Of a DNA stretch of 64,000 nucleotides, positions 41,442-51,000 are shown one piece after another. Position 1 is the stretch's first letter. Every line of letters begins with the position of its first letter. The notes under the pieces are model-generated. The model was not told the DNA's origin. It ran no database searches and was given only the letters and a program-made list of their open reading frames with translations. A program made the translations under genes and the position numbers. Source of the stretch: Magnetofaba australis IT-1 (GTDB taxonomy: Bacteria > Pseudomonadota > Magnetococcia > Magnetococcales > Magnetococcaceae); contig NZ_LVJN01000021.1 in the NCBI RefSeq assembly GCF_002109495.1, forward strand, positions 372,001 to 436,000, given 5' to 3'.

Positions 41442-44400
41442 GTGATCGTAACGTGCGAACAGTGCGACACCCGATTTGACGTGGATGACCATCTACTGGA
41501 GCCGCAGGGGCGTAACCTGCGCTGCTCGCACTGTGGCCACGTCTTTTTTCAGTCGCCCATGAGCGATGGCGGGCAGACCAGCGCGTTCGATCCCCAGAGC
41601 AATGACGACCCGCCGCTGGAGGCGGTGGATGAGGAGTTGGATGCGGCGGCGCTGTTGGCGGAAGCCAAGGCTTTGGCTGATGAGTTGAGCGCTGACGATC
41701 CGTTGACGCCGGAAGAGACCGAACAGTACAGCGATGCCGAATTGTTGGCGCCCATGAGTGATGATCCGGAGCAGCTGGAGGAGGTGGACTTCAGCAATCT
41801 GGAGGATGTGGTGGACGATGCTTCGGCGGAAGCGTTGATTCGTCAGATTGAAGCGGATGCGGGTCTGCGCAATGCCGCCCCCGAGGCGGAGTCCAAGCCC
41901 GCCAAGAAGAAGAAAAAGAAGAAGAAGTCCAAGAAGGAGTTGGCGGCGGAACAAGCGGCGCAAGAGGCCGTGGCGGAGCCGGTGGCCGAAGAGCTGGAGC
42001 CCATTGCGGAGCCTGAGCCTGAGGTGATCGATGAGCCCGAAGCCGAACCCGAGGCTATCGACGAGCCCGAAGCCGAACCCGAAGCTATCGACGAGCCCGA
42101 AGCCGAACCCGAAGTCGACGCTATCGACGAGCCCGAAGCCGAAGTCGAACCCGAACCCAAAGCTATCGACGAGCCCGAACCCGAACCCGAGGCTATCGAC
42201 GAGCCCGAAGCTATCGACGAGCCCGAAGCCGAACCCGAAGTCGACGCTATCGACGAGCCCGAAGCCGAACCCGAGGCTATCGACGAGCCTGAAGCTATCG
42301 ACGAGCCCGAAGCCGAACCCGAAGTCGACGCTATCGACGAGCCCGAAGCCGAACCCGAGGCTATCGACGAGCCTGAAGCCGAACCCGAGGCTATCGACGA
42401 GCCCGAAGCTATCGACGGGCCCGAAGCCGAACCCGAGGCTATCGACGAGCCCGAAGCTATCGACGGGCCCGAAGCCGAACCCGAGGCTATCGACGAGCCC
42501 GAAGCCGAACCCGAAGTCGACGCTATCGACGAGCCCGAAGCCGAACCCGAAGCTATCGACGAGCCCGAAGCCGAAGTCGACGCTATCGACGAGCCCGAAG
42601 CCGAAGTCGACGCTATCGACGAAGCCGAAGCCGAAGCCGAAGCCGAAGCCGAAGCCGAAGCCGAAGCCGAAGCCGAAGCCGAAGCCGAAGCCGAAGCCGA
42701 AGCCGAAGCCGAAGCCGAAGCCGAAGCCGAAGCCGAGCCTTCCGAAGTTGATGAGCCGCAGCAAGAGGAAACTGACGCCTCGGATGACGCGTTGGGTGAA
42801 TCCGCCGTAGAGGTCTCGCCTCTGGAAGCCGCTCTTGAAGAGATCGAAGCGGAAACGGATGAGAACGCCGAAGACGAAGCATCCTTGGAGGACGCCCTTC
42901 AAGCATTAAGTGAAGCTGCTGATATCGAAGGCGATTTGGATGACGATATTGCTGATGCCATCGGATCTTTGCATGACGAGCCTACTGAAGAGTCCTTAGA
43001 GGAACCCACTTCTGAAGAGGCTGACGAGATCGCCATCGATGAAGAGGCCGCCTTTGAAGAGCCTGTTGAAGAGCCCGCTTCTGAAGAGGCCGCCGAACTC
43101 TCTGATGATGACGCCCTTGAAGTGCCCGCTTCTGAAGAGACTGTTTCCGAAGAGGCCGGGCTGGATGAAGAGCTCGAACTTGACGACGAATCGGCTGAAG
43201 AGCCCTTAGAGGAGCCCGTTTCTGTAGAGGCCGATGAGATCGCCATCGATGAAGAGACCGCCGAACTCTCTGAAGATGAAGCCCTTGAAGAGCCTGTTGA
43301 AGAGCCCGCTTCTGAAGAGACTGTTTCCGAAGAGGCCGGGCTGGATGAAGAGCTCGAACTTGACGACGAATCGGCTGAAGAGCCCTTAGAGGAGCCCGTT
43401 TCTGTAGAGGCCGATGAGATCGCCATCGATGAAGAGGCCGCCGAACTCTCTGAAGATGAAGCCCTTGAAGAGCCTGTTGAAGAGCCCGCTTCTGAAGAGG
43501 CTGTTTCCGAAGAGACTGCACTTGAGGAAGGCATTGAACTCGACGATGAGCTCGCCTCTGAAGACGCTGTTTCCGAAGAGGCCGCGCTGGAAGAAGAGCT
43601 CGAACTCGACGACGAGCCCGCCTCTGAAGAGGCCCTAGAGGAACCCGCTTCCGAAGAGGCTGATGAGATCGCCATCGATGAAGAGGCCGCCGAGCTCTCT
43701 GAAGAAGCCCTTGAGGAGTCTGTTGAAGAGCCTGTCTCTGAAGAGGCTGTTTCCGAAGAGTCCGAGCCTGAAGAGGAACTCGAACTCGACGACGAATCTG
43801 CTGAGGAGCCCTTAGAGGAACCCGCTTCCGTAGAGACCGATGAGATCGCCATCGATGACGAAGAGGATGATCTCTCTGAAGAGGCTCTTGAGGAGCCTGC
43901 TGAGGAACCGGTTGAAGAGCCCGCCTCGGAAGAGGCTGTTTCCGAAGAGTCCGAGCCTGAAGAGGAACTCGAACTCGACGACGAGTCTGCTGAGGAGCCC
44001 TTAGAGGAACCCGCTTCCGTAGAGACCGATGAGATCGCCATCGATGAAGAGGCCGCCGAACTCTCTGAAGATGACGCCCTTGAAGAGCCCGCCTCTGAAG
44101 ATGCTGTTTCCGAAGAGTCCGCGCTGGAAGAAGAGCTCGAACTTGACGACGCATCGGCTGAGGAGCCCTTAGAGGAGCCCGCTTCCGTAGAGGCCGATGA
44201 GACCGCCCAGGATGAGGAGGACGCCGAGCTCTCTGAAGAGGCCCTTGAAGAGCCTGTTGAAGAACCGGCTGCTGAAGAGGCGGAACTCTCTGTGGAAGAG
44301 TCTGATTCGGCTGAAACCCCAGCTGAACAGACCGCGACCGAAGACGAAGAGGCTGAACCCGCTCTGGAGCTGGATGACGCCGCCGCCGCTGCGCTGGAAG

Positions 44401-45917
44401 ACGAAGAGCTGGATGAGTCCCTCTTCGATGACGCCGAAGAGATCGGCGCAGAGGATGATGAGGAGAGTGAACCCGAAGTTGCGCCGGAAGCGGATGAATC
44501 CGACGATGCCGATACCGCAAGCGATGAGCTGGAACTCGATGAGGAAGCCGACCTCGCAGAAGTGACTGAGGAGGAGGAGGACGCGCTGGCGGAAACCGCT
44601 CCAGAGAGTGACGCAGAGCCGCTGGAAGCGGAGTCAACTCTGGAAGCAAGCGACGAGGAGGATGAGCTCGACCTCGATGGGCTCTCTGATGTGATCTCCG
44701 ACGACGCGCCCCATGGCGAAGACGCCCTGGAGCCGTTGGAGCTGGATGAGAGTTTCCAGGAGTTGGCTGGAGAGGATGGCGATGACTCGGATGTCGCCGT
44801 CAGCGCCGAAGAGCTGCAAGCGTTGGAGTCCTTCGATGAGACCGAAAGCGCCGGGGAGCCCCTGGACGACGCATTCAGCGGCGATGCTCTTGAAGAGCTT
44901 GACCTAGAGGGCGAAGAGCCGCTGGCGTTGGATGATGAGGATGAAGCCCCCACCACGCTGGGCGGCTCCACCACCGAACCATGGGAAACGCCCTCTGAAG
45001 AGTTGAGCGATCTGGAAGACGGCCCGCTGGATCTGGAAGAGTCGCTGCTGGAAGAGGAGGATGAAGAGAGCACCATCCTCGCCACGCCAGACAGCACGGT
45101 GATCGATCTGGATGGCGAAACTCTGGTTGGCAGTGAAGAGACGCTGGCGGAAGAGATCTTCGATGAAGCGCCCAGCTATATGGAGGACGAAAACGGCCAG
45201 GCGCCCGACTTTGGCTTGATGAACGAAGAGGCGCCCGCACAAGAGGATGCTTTCGATCTCACCCCCTCGGATGATTTGGATGACGAGCCGGAAGGTTTGG
45301 ATGAGGGGTATGAAGAGGAGGTCGCCGCCGACGAATTGACCGACGCGGACAAACAGCGCATGACCATCGGCTGGTTAAGCGCGGCGGTGCTGTTATTGAC
45401 TCTGTTGGGCGGCCTGTTCGCCTTCTCCGACGCCGCCCGTGACCTGTTAGCCAGCGAACAGAGCAGCGAATTCCAACTCAAGAGCGTCGAGGGCAAGTGG
45501 CGTGAGCACAAAGGCCATCAACTCCTCCTGCTCGAAGGGGATGTGGTCAATCCCACGCGTCAGACCAAACGCATGGCGGTGAAAGCCGTCTTGATGGATG
45601 AAAACAACGTCGTGGTGGGCGAAGCGGTGGCGGTGGCCGGTCGCGTATTGGCTGAAGAGGATCTGGCCATCGATCCCAAATATATGCCGGAAGTGACCAA
45701 AAAGATCGCCGATATGGAGTTGATCACGCAACAGGATGACATCGACGGCGTGGGCGGCGAAAAGCGTTTCCAGGCGATCTTCCTGGATCCGCCCCCCGAA
45801 GCGGTGCGCTATCGTTTGAGCTTCACGCCATTGGGCGGCACCTCCAAAGCATCGCGTTGGAGCGCTGGCGGCGAACTGAAAGGCGGCGGCACCAAGGTGC
45901 TGGGACGCAGCTTCTAA
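41442..45917 (+). CDS. Giant acidic zinc-ribbon / DUF3426 single-pass membrane protein
   Basis: The 1491-residue protein begins with an MJ0042-type zinc ribbon (CEQCDTRFDVDDHLL ... LRCSHCGHVFF). A Lys run follows at about residues 155-166, then nearly 1140 residues of acidic low-complexity sequence: EPEAIDEPEAE repeats to about 390, an (AE)n run of about 19 units, and EEPASEEAVSEE-type repeats to about 960. One membrane helix lies at about 1307-1328 (GWLSAAVLLLTLLGGLFAF), and a C-terminal DUF3426 domain (LKSVEGKWREH, VVNPTRQTKR, FLDPPPEAVRYRL) is predicted periplasmic. Relatives are usually a few hundred residues. The start is GTG at 41442, with GGAG 7 nt upstream. Function unknown; the linker is probably disordered and strongly negative. 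Confidence 0.85.
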   Translation: MIVTCEQCDTRFDVDDHLLEPQGRNLRCSHCGHVFFQSPMSDGGQTSAFDPQSNDDPPLEAVDEELDAAALLAEAKALADELSADDPLTPEETEQYSDAELLAPMSDDPEQLEEVDFSNLEDVVDDASAEALIRQIEADAGLRNAAPEAESKPAKKKKKKKKSKKELAAEQAAQEAVAEPVAEELEPIAEPEPEVIDEPEAEPEAIDEPEAEPEAIDEPEAEPEVDAIDEPEAEVEPEPKAIDEPEPEPEAIDEPEAIDEPEAEPEVDAIDEPEAEPEAIDEPEAIDEPEAEPEVDAIDEPEAEPEAIDEPEAEPEAIDEPEAIDGPEAEPEAIDEPEAIDGPEAEPEAIDEPEAEPEVDAIDEPEAEPEAIDEPEAEVDAIDEPEAEVDAIDEAEAEAEAEAEAEAEAEAEAEAEAEAEAEAEAEAEAEAEPSEVDEPQQEETDASDDALGESAVEVSPLEAALEEIEAETDENAEDEASLEDALQALSEAADIEGDLDDDIADAIGSLHDEPTEESLEEPTSEEADEIAIDEEAAFEEPVEEPASEEAAELSDDDALEVPASEETVSEEAGLDEELELDDESAEEPLEEPVSVEADEIAIDEETAELSEDEALEEPVEEPASEETVSEEAGLDEELELDDESAEEPLEEPVSVEADEIAIDEEAAELSEDEALEEPVEEPASEEAVSEETALEEGIELDDELASEDAVSEEAALEEELELDDEPASEEALEEPASEEADEIAIDEEAAELSEEALEESVEEPVSEEAVSEESEPEEELELDDESAEEPLEEPASVETDEIAIDDEEDDLSEEALEEPAEEPVEEPASEEAVSEESEPEEELELDDESAEEPLEEPASVETDEIAIDEEAAELSEDDALEEPASEDAVSEESALEEELELDDASAEEPLEEPASVEADETAQDEEDAELSEEALEEPVEEPAAEEAELSVEESDSAETPAEQTATEDEEAEPALELDDAAAAALEDEELDESLFDDAEEIGAEDDEESEPEVAPEADESDDADTASDELELDEEADLAEVTEEEEDALAETAPESDAEPLEAESTLEASDEEDELDLDGLSDVISDDAPHGEDALEPLELDESFQELAGEDGDDSDVAVSAEELQALESFDETESAGEPLDDAFSGDALEELDLEGEEPLALDDEDEAPTTLGGSTTEPWETPSEELSDLEDGPLDLEESLLEEEDEESTILATPDSTVIDLDGETLVGSEETLAEEIFDEAPSYMEDENGQAPDFGLMNEEAPAQEDAFDLTPSDDLDDEPEGLDEGYEEEVAADELTDADKQRMTIGWLSAAVLLLTLLGGLFAFSDAARDLLASEQSSEFQLKSVEGKWREHKGHQLLLLEGDVVNPTRQTKRMAVKAVLMDENNVVVGEAVAVAGRVLAEEDLAIDPKYMPEVTKKIADMELITQQDDIDGVGGEKRFQAIFLDPPPEAVRYRLSFTPLGGTSKASRWSAGGELKGGGTKVLGRSF
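42001..42740 (+). repeat. Tandem coding repeats (gagcccgaagccgaa-type, then gccgaa hexamers)
   Basis: From about 42020 to 42600 units of 15-30 bp (encoding EPEAIDEPEA and variants such as EVDAIDEPEAE) repeat with very few substitutions. From about 42621 to 42737 the hexamer gccgaa repeats some 19 times without change. Such low divergence predicts copy-number variation between strains; all unit lengths are multiples of 3, so the frame is kept. Confidence 0.9.
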
Positions 45918-45934
45918 GCGTTACATACTCACGC

Positions 45935-45972
45935 AAAAAGCCGCTTTACAGGAAACTGTAAAGCGGCTTTTT
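45935..45972 (+). terminator. Rho-independent terminator
   Basis: Arms AAAAAGCCGCTTTACAG and CTGTAAAGCGGCTTTTT pair perfectly around a GAAA tetraloop, 18 nt after the stop of the acidic protein gene, with further T residues after the stem. Confidence 0.93.
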
Positions 45973-45984
45973 ATTATCTATAGT

Positions 45985-46585
45985 CAATCAAAACCAAAAC
46001 TGCACAGAGCGTCCAATTTTTACGTGACGCAGGTGGAGCTTGCGTTGACTATTGGCCGCCGACTGGTCGGCGGCGGGGTCTGGGGGCCGCGCCCCTAGCG
46101 GATGTGGGCGGAGACCACGGTTTGGTTGTTGATCTTGGGAGCTCGAGGGCAAAGCCCTCGATATCTTTCATGACCAATATCCAAACTGTCCGATTCTGAT
46201 TTCAACTGACAATATTCAGTCGAATTCAAAATTGGACAGTGGCGATTTTCGATGATGGAAGATATCGCGGGCTATAGTCGCTAGCATCCAAAAGTGAACA
46301 TATGGGCGCTGGAAGATATCGAGGGCTTCGCCCTCGAGCTCCCAACGACCAAACCGTGATTCGGGCCATCCATGGCCCTCACCCTTCGGGCTCGCTACGC
46401 GAGTCCGATTTGGCAATCCTGCCAAATCGTGGGGCGCTGCCCTGAATTACACACCTTTGGCCGCTGGGGTCGCGGACCCCAGACCCCGCCGCCGACCAGT
46501 CGGCGGCCAATAGTCAGCGCAAGCCAAACCTATGTCACGCAAACATTTGGCGTTCTGTGCATCTTGGTTTCGATTGACGATAAAC
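45985..46585. repeat. Two hairpin-mosaic repeat units (copy I)
   Basis: The first unit (from ctatagtcaatcaaaacc at about 45979 to 46215) includes CCGCCGACTGGTCGGCGG and a unit like the 82-bp repeat of copy B (gagctcgagggc...gatatctttcatgaccaatatccaaactg). The second starts at TATAGTCGCTAGCATCCAAA (46273) and runs to about 46580, with CCGCCGACCAGTCGGCGG and cacgcaaacattt. Its right terminus is degenerate near the phosphatase stop. Confidence 0.85.
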
Positions 46586-46589
46586 TCAA

Positions 46590-47864
46590 TCACTCCGCCC
46601 GCTGGATCGCCACCATGGTGATATCGTCGGTCTGCACGGCGAATTGCGTATAATCCGCCAACTCCCCATAGATCCGCTCCAGCAAAGCCTCGGGCGCATT
46701 ACCCTCCGTGATTCGCGCCGTGCGCTGCAGATGCTCCTCCCCAAACAGCGCCCCCTCCGGATCCATCCCCTCCGTCACCCCATCGGTATACAGCGCCATG
46801 GTCTCCCCAGGCTTGAGCGTCAGACGCACTGTAGAGAACTCCGCATTGGGGAGGATCCCCGCCAACGAACCGGGCTCCATCTCTACATAACGCACATCTC
46901 CGTCAGCGTCCTTCAACAGAGGCGACAGATGGCCGGCATTGGCCAACTCCATAGCCCCACTACGCGGATAATAGACACCGCAAATAGCGGTAATGAATAG
47001 ATAAGCCGCATTCTGTTTGCGCAACTGATCACTCACCCACTGCATCATCTGCATGGGCGTCATGTGGGTGCGCGCAGCGGTGCGGAACAGGGTGACGGCG
47101 CGCATCATGAATAGCGCGGCGGGGGCGCCTTTGCCAGAGACATCGCCAATGACAAAAAACATGCGCTCCTCATCCAGCGCAAACAGATCATACAGATCGC
47201 CGCCCACTTCCCGCGCTGGCTCCATACGCGCTTTCACGCGCAACGTGGGCCACTGTGCCAAACAGGGAAACACCGTCGGCAGAACGCTGGCTTGAATCTG
47301 TCTGGCGGTGCCCAGTTCGCGTTCGTACTGACGCAGTTTCATCTCCTGTTCGCGCTTGGCCAGGAGTTGCGCATCTTGCTTGCGCACTCGCGCTGACAAC
47401 GCTCGCATCAAGTTGCGCGCCACCATGGGAACCGTCATCACATAACGCCAAAAATGCTCTTCAGGAAGAATCAGAAGCGTCGATTTTTGCTCTGCAATCA
47501 CCTGCGCGGAGACTGGCGATTTCTCCAAAATTGACATATCTCCCACACACTGCCCCGCCTCAATGGGAATAAACAGTTCAGGATCCGACGCATCCAACAA
47601 CACTCGCAATGCGCCATCGAGGATGACATAGAGCGCGTCATTGATTTCGCCGCGTTGGAGAATCACCGCATCGGGCTCCACCGTCATGAGACGACAGGGC
47701 GCCAGCACACGCAGCATCTCTTGCTCCGGCACGTCCTGGAACATATTCAGATGGCGCGGCAAACCATGCGGCCAAGGTTGAGAGTCACAAGTCTCTGAAT
47801 TGCCAAGACTCTGGATATAGGAGCCAAAGCTAACGTCGAGCATCGTCTGTGAGTGATTTTGCAT
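46590..47864 (-). CDS. Cyclic-nucleotide-binding-domain SpoIIE/PP2C-type serine phosphatase
   Basis: The 424-residue protein has an N-terminal cNMP-binding fold (residues about 45-165; VILQRGEINDALYVILDGALRVLL, FIPIEAGQCVGDMSIL), a short helical linker (LAKREQEMKLRQYERELGTARQIQ), and a SpoIIE-type PP2C phosphatase domain (REVGGDLYDLFAL, FFVIGDVSGKGAPAALFM, LANAGHLSPLL, ETMALYTDGVTEG, QTDDITMVAI). All metal-binding Asp residues are present. It probably dephosphorylates an anti-sigma-factor antagonist in a partner-switching cascade; the CNB fold may lack true cNMP binding. No partner gene is adjacent. Confidence 0.9.
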   Translation of the reverse strand: MQNHSQTMLDVSFGSYIQSLGNSETCDSQPWPHGLPRHLNMFQDVPEQEMLRVLAPCRLMTVEPDAVILQRGEINDALYVILDGALRVLLDASDPELFIPIEAGQCVGDMSILEKSPVSAQVIAEQKSTLLILPEEHFWRYVMTVPMVARNLMRALSARVRKQDAQLLAKREQEMKLRQYERELGTARQIQASVLPTVFPCLAQWPTLRVKARMEPAREVGGDLYDLFALDEERMFFVIGDVSGKGAPAALFMMRAVTLFRTAARTHMTPMQMMQWVSDQLRKQNAAYLFITAICGVYYPRSGAMELANAGHLSPLLKDADGDVRYVEMEPGSLAGILPNAEFSTVRLTLKPGETMALYTDGVTEGMDPEGALFGEEHLQRTARITEGNAPEALLERIYGELADYTQFAVQTDDITMVAIQRAE

Positions 47865-48063
47865 GGATCAGGGGAAGTATGAGGAGGAGTTGTGCAGGGT
47901 CTTATGTGAGCCAATAAATTTTATCAAACGCAAATAAAGCGAAAATTATAGGGCAAAATGGGGAAATCAGGCAAGTTGTGGCAATCTTCGCCCCTCCCCT
48001 CCCCCAATCCGACGAAGCGTTGGTTGTGTGGAAGGGGGAGACGACGAGGTGGGGGCGAGCTCC
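47865..48063. other. Region left of the CRISPR array (trailer side)
   Basis: No gene. An AT-rich stretch (47900-47960) probably holds the phosphatase promoter. A pyrimidine-rich segment follows at 47988-48005. It lies next to the decayed terminal repeat, so it is read as the trailer end. Confidence 0.5.
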
Positions 48064-51000
48064 CTGGATTCCCCGCGTGGGCGGGGGAAACTTGAACAGC
48101 GCGCGCACATATGCCGCATCGGCGGGTCGATCCCCGCGTGGGCGGGGGAAACCTGGCGCTGATGAAGGGCGTTAGCGCCATTGAAGGTCGATCCCCGCGT
48201 GGGCGGGGGAAACGTCGTCGTAGCCGGGACGCACCGCGATGACGCCGGTCGATCCCCGCGTGGGCGGGGGAAACCGCGCTTTTCTCACCACCACAGGCCC
48301 GATAGGCGGTCGATCCCCGCGTGGGCGGGGGAAACGCCACGCCGGGCGCGACGGTGGCGAGGGTCTTTGGTCGATCCCCGCGTGGGCGGGGGAAACGACG
48401 CTTCCGTCCTGGCTGAGGCCGCACGGGCGGGTCGATCCCCGCGTGGGCGGGGGAAACGCCTTCGGCAACCCGACCAAAAACAGCGGGCGCGGTCGATCCC
48501 CGCGTGGGCGGGGGAAACCTGGACTGGCTGGCCTTCGTCAAACCGCGCCTGGGTCGATCCCCGCGTGGGCGGGGGAAACATTCCCACCAGGCAGACACCG
48601 ATGGAGTTGGCGGGTCGATCCCCGCGTGGGCGGGGGAAACAAACTGGCGCCAAGAAATCTTGGCCCCCTGTCAGGTCGATCCCCGCGTGGGCGGGGGAAA
48701 CTCCAGCACAGTGCCGGTGGCCCATTCGTGGAAAGGTCGATCCCCGCGTGGGCGGGGGAAACCGTTCCCCGATACTACCAATGATACACCGTGGGGGTCG
48801 ATCCCCGCGTGGGCGGGGGAAACCAACGCCTTGGCGCCGCCGAAGTGGGCGTAGATGGTCGATCCCCGCGTGGGCGGGGGAAACGGCGTGGGGTATCTGG
48901 TGCGCATCGAGGCGCGAGGTCGATCCCCGCGTGGGCGGGGGAAACTCATTAAACCGGGTCGATCGCTAGATATTGCGGGGTCGATCCCCGCGTGGGCGGG
49001 GGAAACAAGATCGCCAACGTCCTGTTGCAGTTGTGTGACGGTCGATCCCCGCGTGGGCGGGGGAAACCTCTCCGCGCTGCCCGCCCAGTCGGTGACCGTG
49101 GGTCGATCCCCGCGTGGGCGGGGGAAACTCGGCCATGGCCGACGTGCGCAAAGTGGTCAGCGGTCGATCCACGCGTGGGCGGGGGAAACTGGGCGGACGC
49201 GCCGTGCTGCCCACTGGCGGCGGGTCGATCCCCGCGTGGGCGGGGGAAACTGGCCCCTTTGAGGTCGCAGGTGACGCGCCCGCGGTCGATCCCCGCGTGG
49301 GCGGGGGAAACTGCTCAATGTTTGGTGAGCGCGAGCAGATCAAGGGTCGATCCCCGCGTGGGCGGGGGAAACGAAGCCCGCGCGCTCCACGCCGAAGCCG
49401 CCCAGGGTCGATCCCCGCGTGGGCGGGGGAAACCCTCGTAACGCTCCTTAAGAAGCTCCAAGGAGAGGTCGATCCCCGCGTGGGCGGGGGAAACAGCACC
49501 GCGCTTGCCGTTGTCCCTGATGATGACGGTCGATCCCCGCGTGGGCGGGGGAAACATAATCTTGGCGGTGCGGGTGGGCTCGCCCAAAGGTCGATCCCCG
49601 CGTGGGCGGGGGAAACCGCGCAAGACCGCCTCGACAGGGGTGATGTCGGGGTCGATCCCCGCGTGGGCGGGGGAAACTATGTATCCCTGGGCGGCGCGGT
49701 GCGGTGTCTAGGTCGATCCCCGCGTGGGCGGGGGAAACTGATCGACTATCTTCGCCGCGGTGATCTTTCCAGGTCGATCCCCGCGTGGGCGGGGGAAACT
49801 GGGCGGACGCGCCGTGCTGCCCACTGGCGGCGGGTCGATCCCCGCGTGGGCGGGGGAAACAGCCGGACGCTAGCGGCAAGCAGGCTGGAAATAGGTCGAT
49901 CCCCGCGTGGGCGGGGGAAACCCTTCGGCGTCGGTCAACTTCTCAATCAAACCGGGTCGATCCCCGCGTGGGCGGGGGAAACTCAAAGGCCGCAACGGCG
50001 CATCAAGGCCGTCGAGGTCGATCCCCGCGTGGGCGGGGGAAACGTCAAAGCCCACTCCCAGCAGTACGGCTATCGCGGTCGATCCCCGCGTGGGCGGGGG
50101 AAACTGAGATTGAGCGCAACGTACGCGCTGGGGCGGCGGTCGATCCCCGCGTGGGCGGGGGAAACGCCTGTTTCACGGTCGCCCCACGTATTCCAGCGGG
50201 TCGATCCCCGCGTGGGCGGGGGAAACTGTCGCTGGCAGGTGGGCTTTTTGATCCGTCGAGGTCGATCCCCGCGTGGGCGGGGGAAACGCTTGCCCGCCAT
50301 CCTGGCGGGAGAGATTCAGAGGTCGATCCCCGCGTGGGCGGGGGAAACGACGAGACCCGCGCCACCCTGTTTGGCGGCGCGGGTCGATCCCCGCGTGGGC
50401 GGGGGAAACTTGACCGGCTGCTCCAGATGGATGCGCGCGCCGGGTCGATCCCCGCGTGGGCGGGGGAAACGTCGCGGATCGCCGTCTGTCCAGGCCACGG
50501 GGCGGTCGATCCCCGCGTGGGCGGGGGAAACCAGGTGGGGCGACGCAAGCAGATCGCGCCGCGCGGTCGATCCCCGCGTGGGCGGGGGAAACGACGCCAA
50601 GAAACGCCAGGAGTGGCAACGCGAGGGTCGATCCCCGCGTGGGCGGGGGAAACCGAGCCCAGAACCCGGCCAGTTCGATGCGGCCAGGTCGATCCCCGCG
50701 TGGGCGGGGGAAACGACTGCGTCGAGGTGTTCAGCTCCAACACGAGGGGTCGATCCCCGCGTGGGCGGGGGAAACCCCATACGTCGATGGGGGCGCAGAG
50801 GGTTTTGAGGTCGATCCCCGCGTGGGCGGGGGAAACACCTGGAAGATCCGTTTTGGGGACAAACCCAAGGGTCGATCCCCGCGTGGGCGGGGGAAACCTC
50901 CTGTTGACGCAGTTGCCGCGTCTTTCCCGCGGTCGATCCCCGCGTGGGCGGGGGAAACCAGAGAGACCAAGGCAGGATCACAGATAAGCGCGGTCGATCC

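Noticed and set aside
42899-45097. 732-codon Ser-rich minus-strand ORF, and the GF-rich one at 41493-42902
   Set aside because: Both are shadows of the acidic repeat protein; reversing GAA/GAG and GAG CCC codons gives Ser-rich and Gly-Phe-rich strings.
47865-48063. CRISPR leader on the left side of the array
   Set aside because: The repeat next to it is degenerate, the cas genes lie at the other end, and the crRNA handle reads correctly only for leftward transcription.
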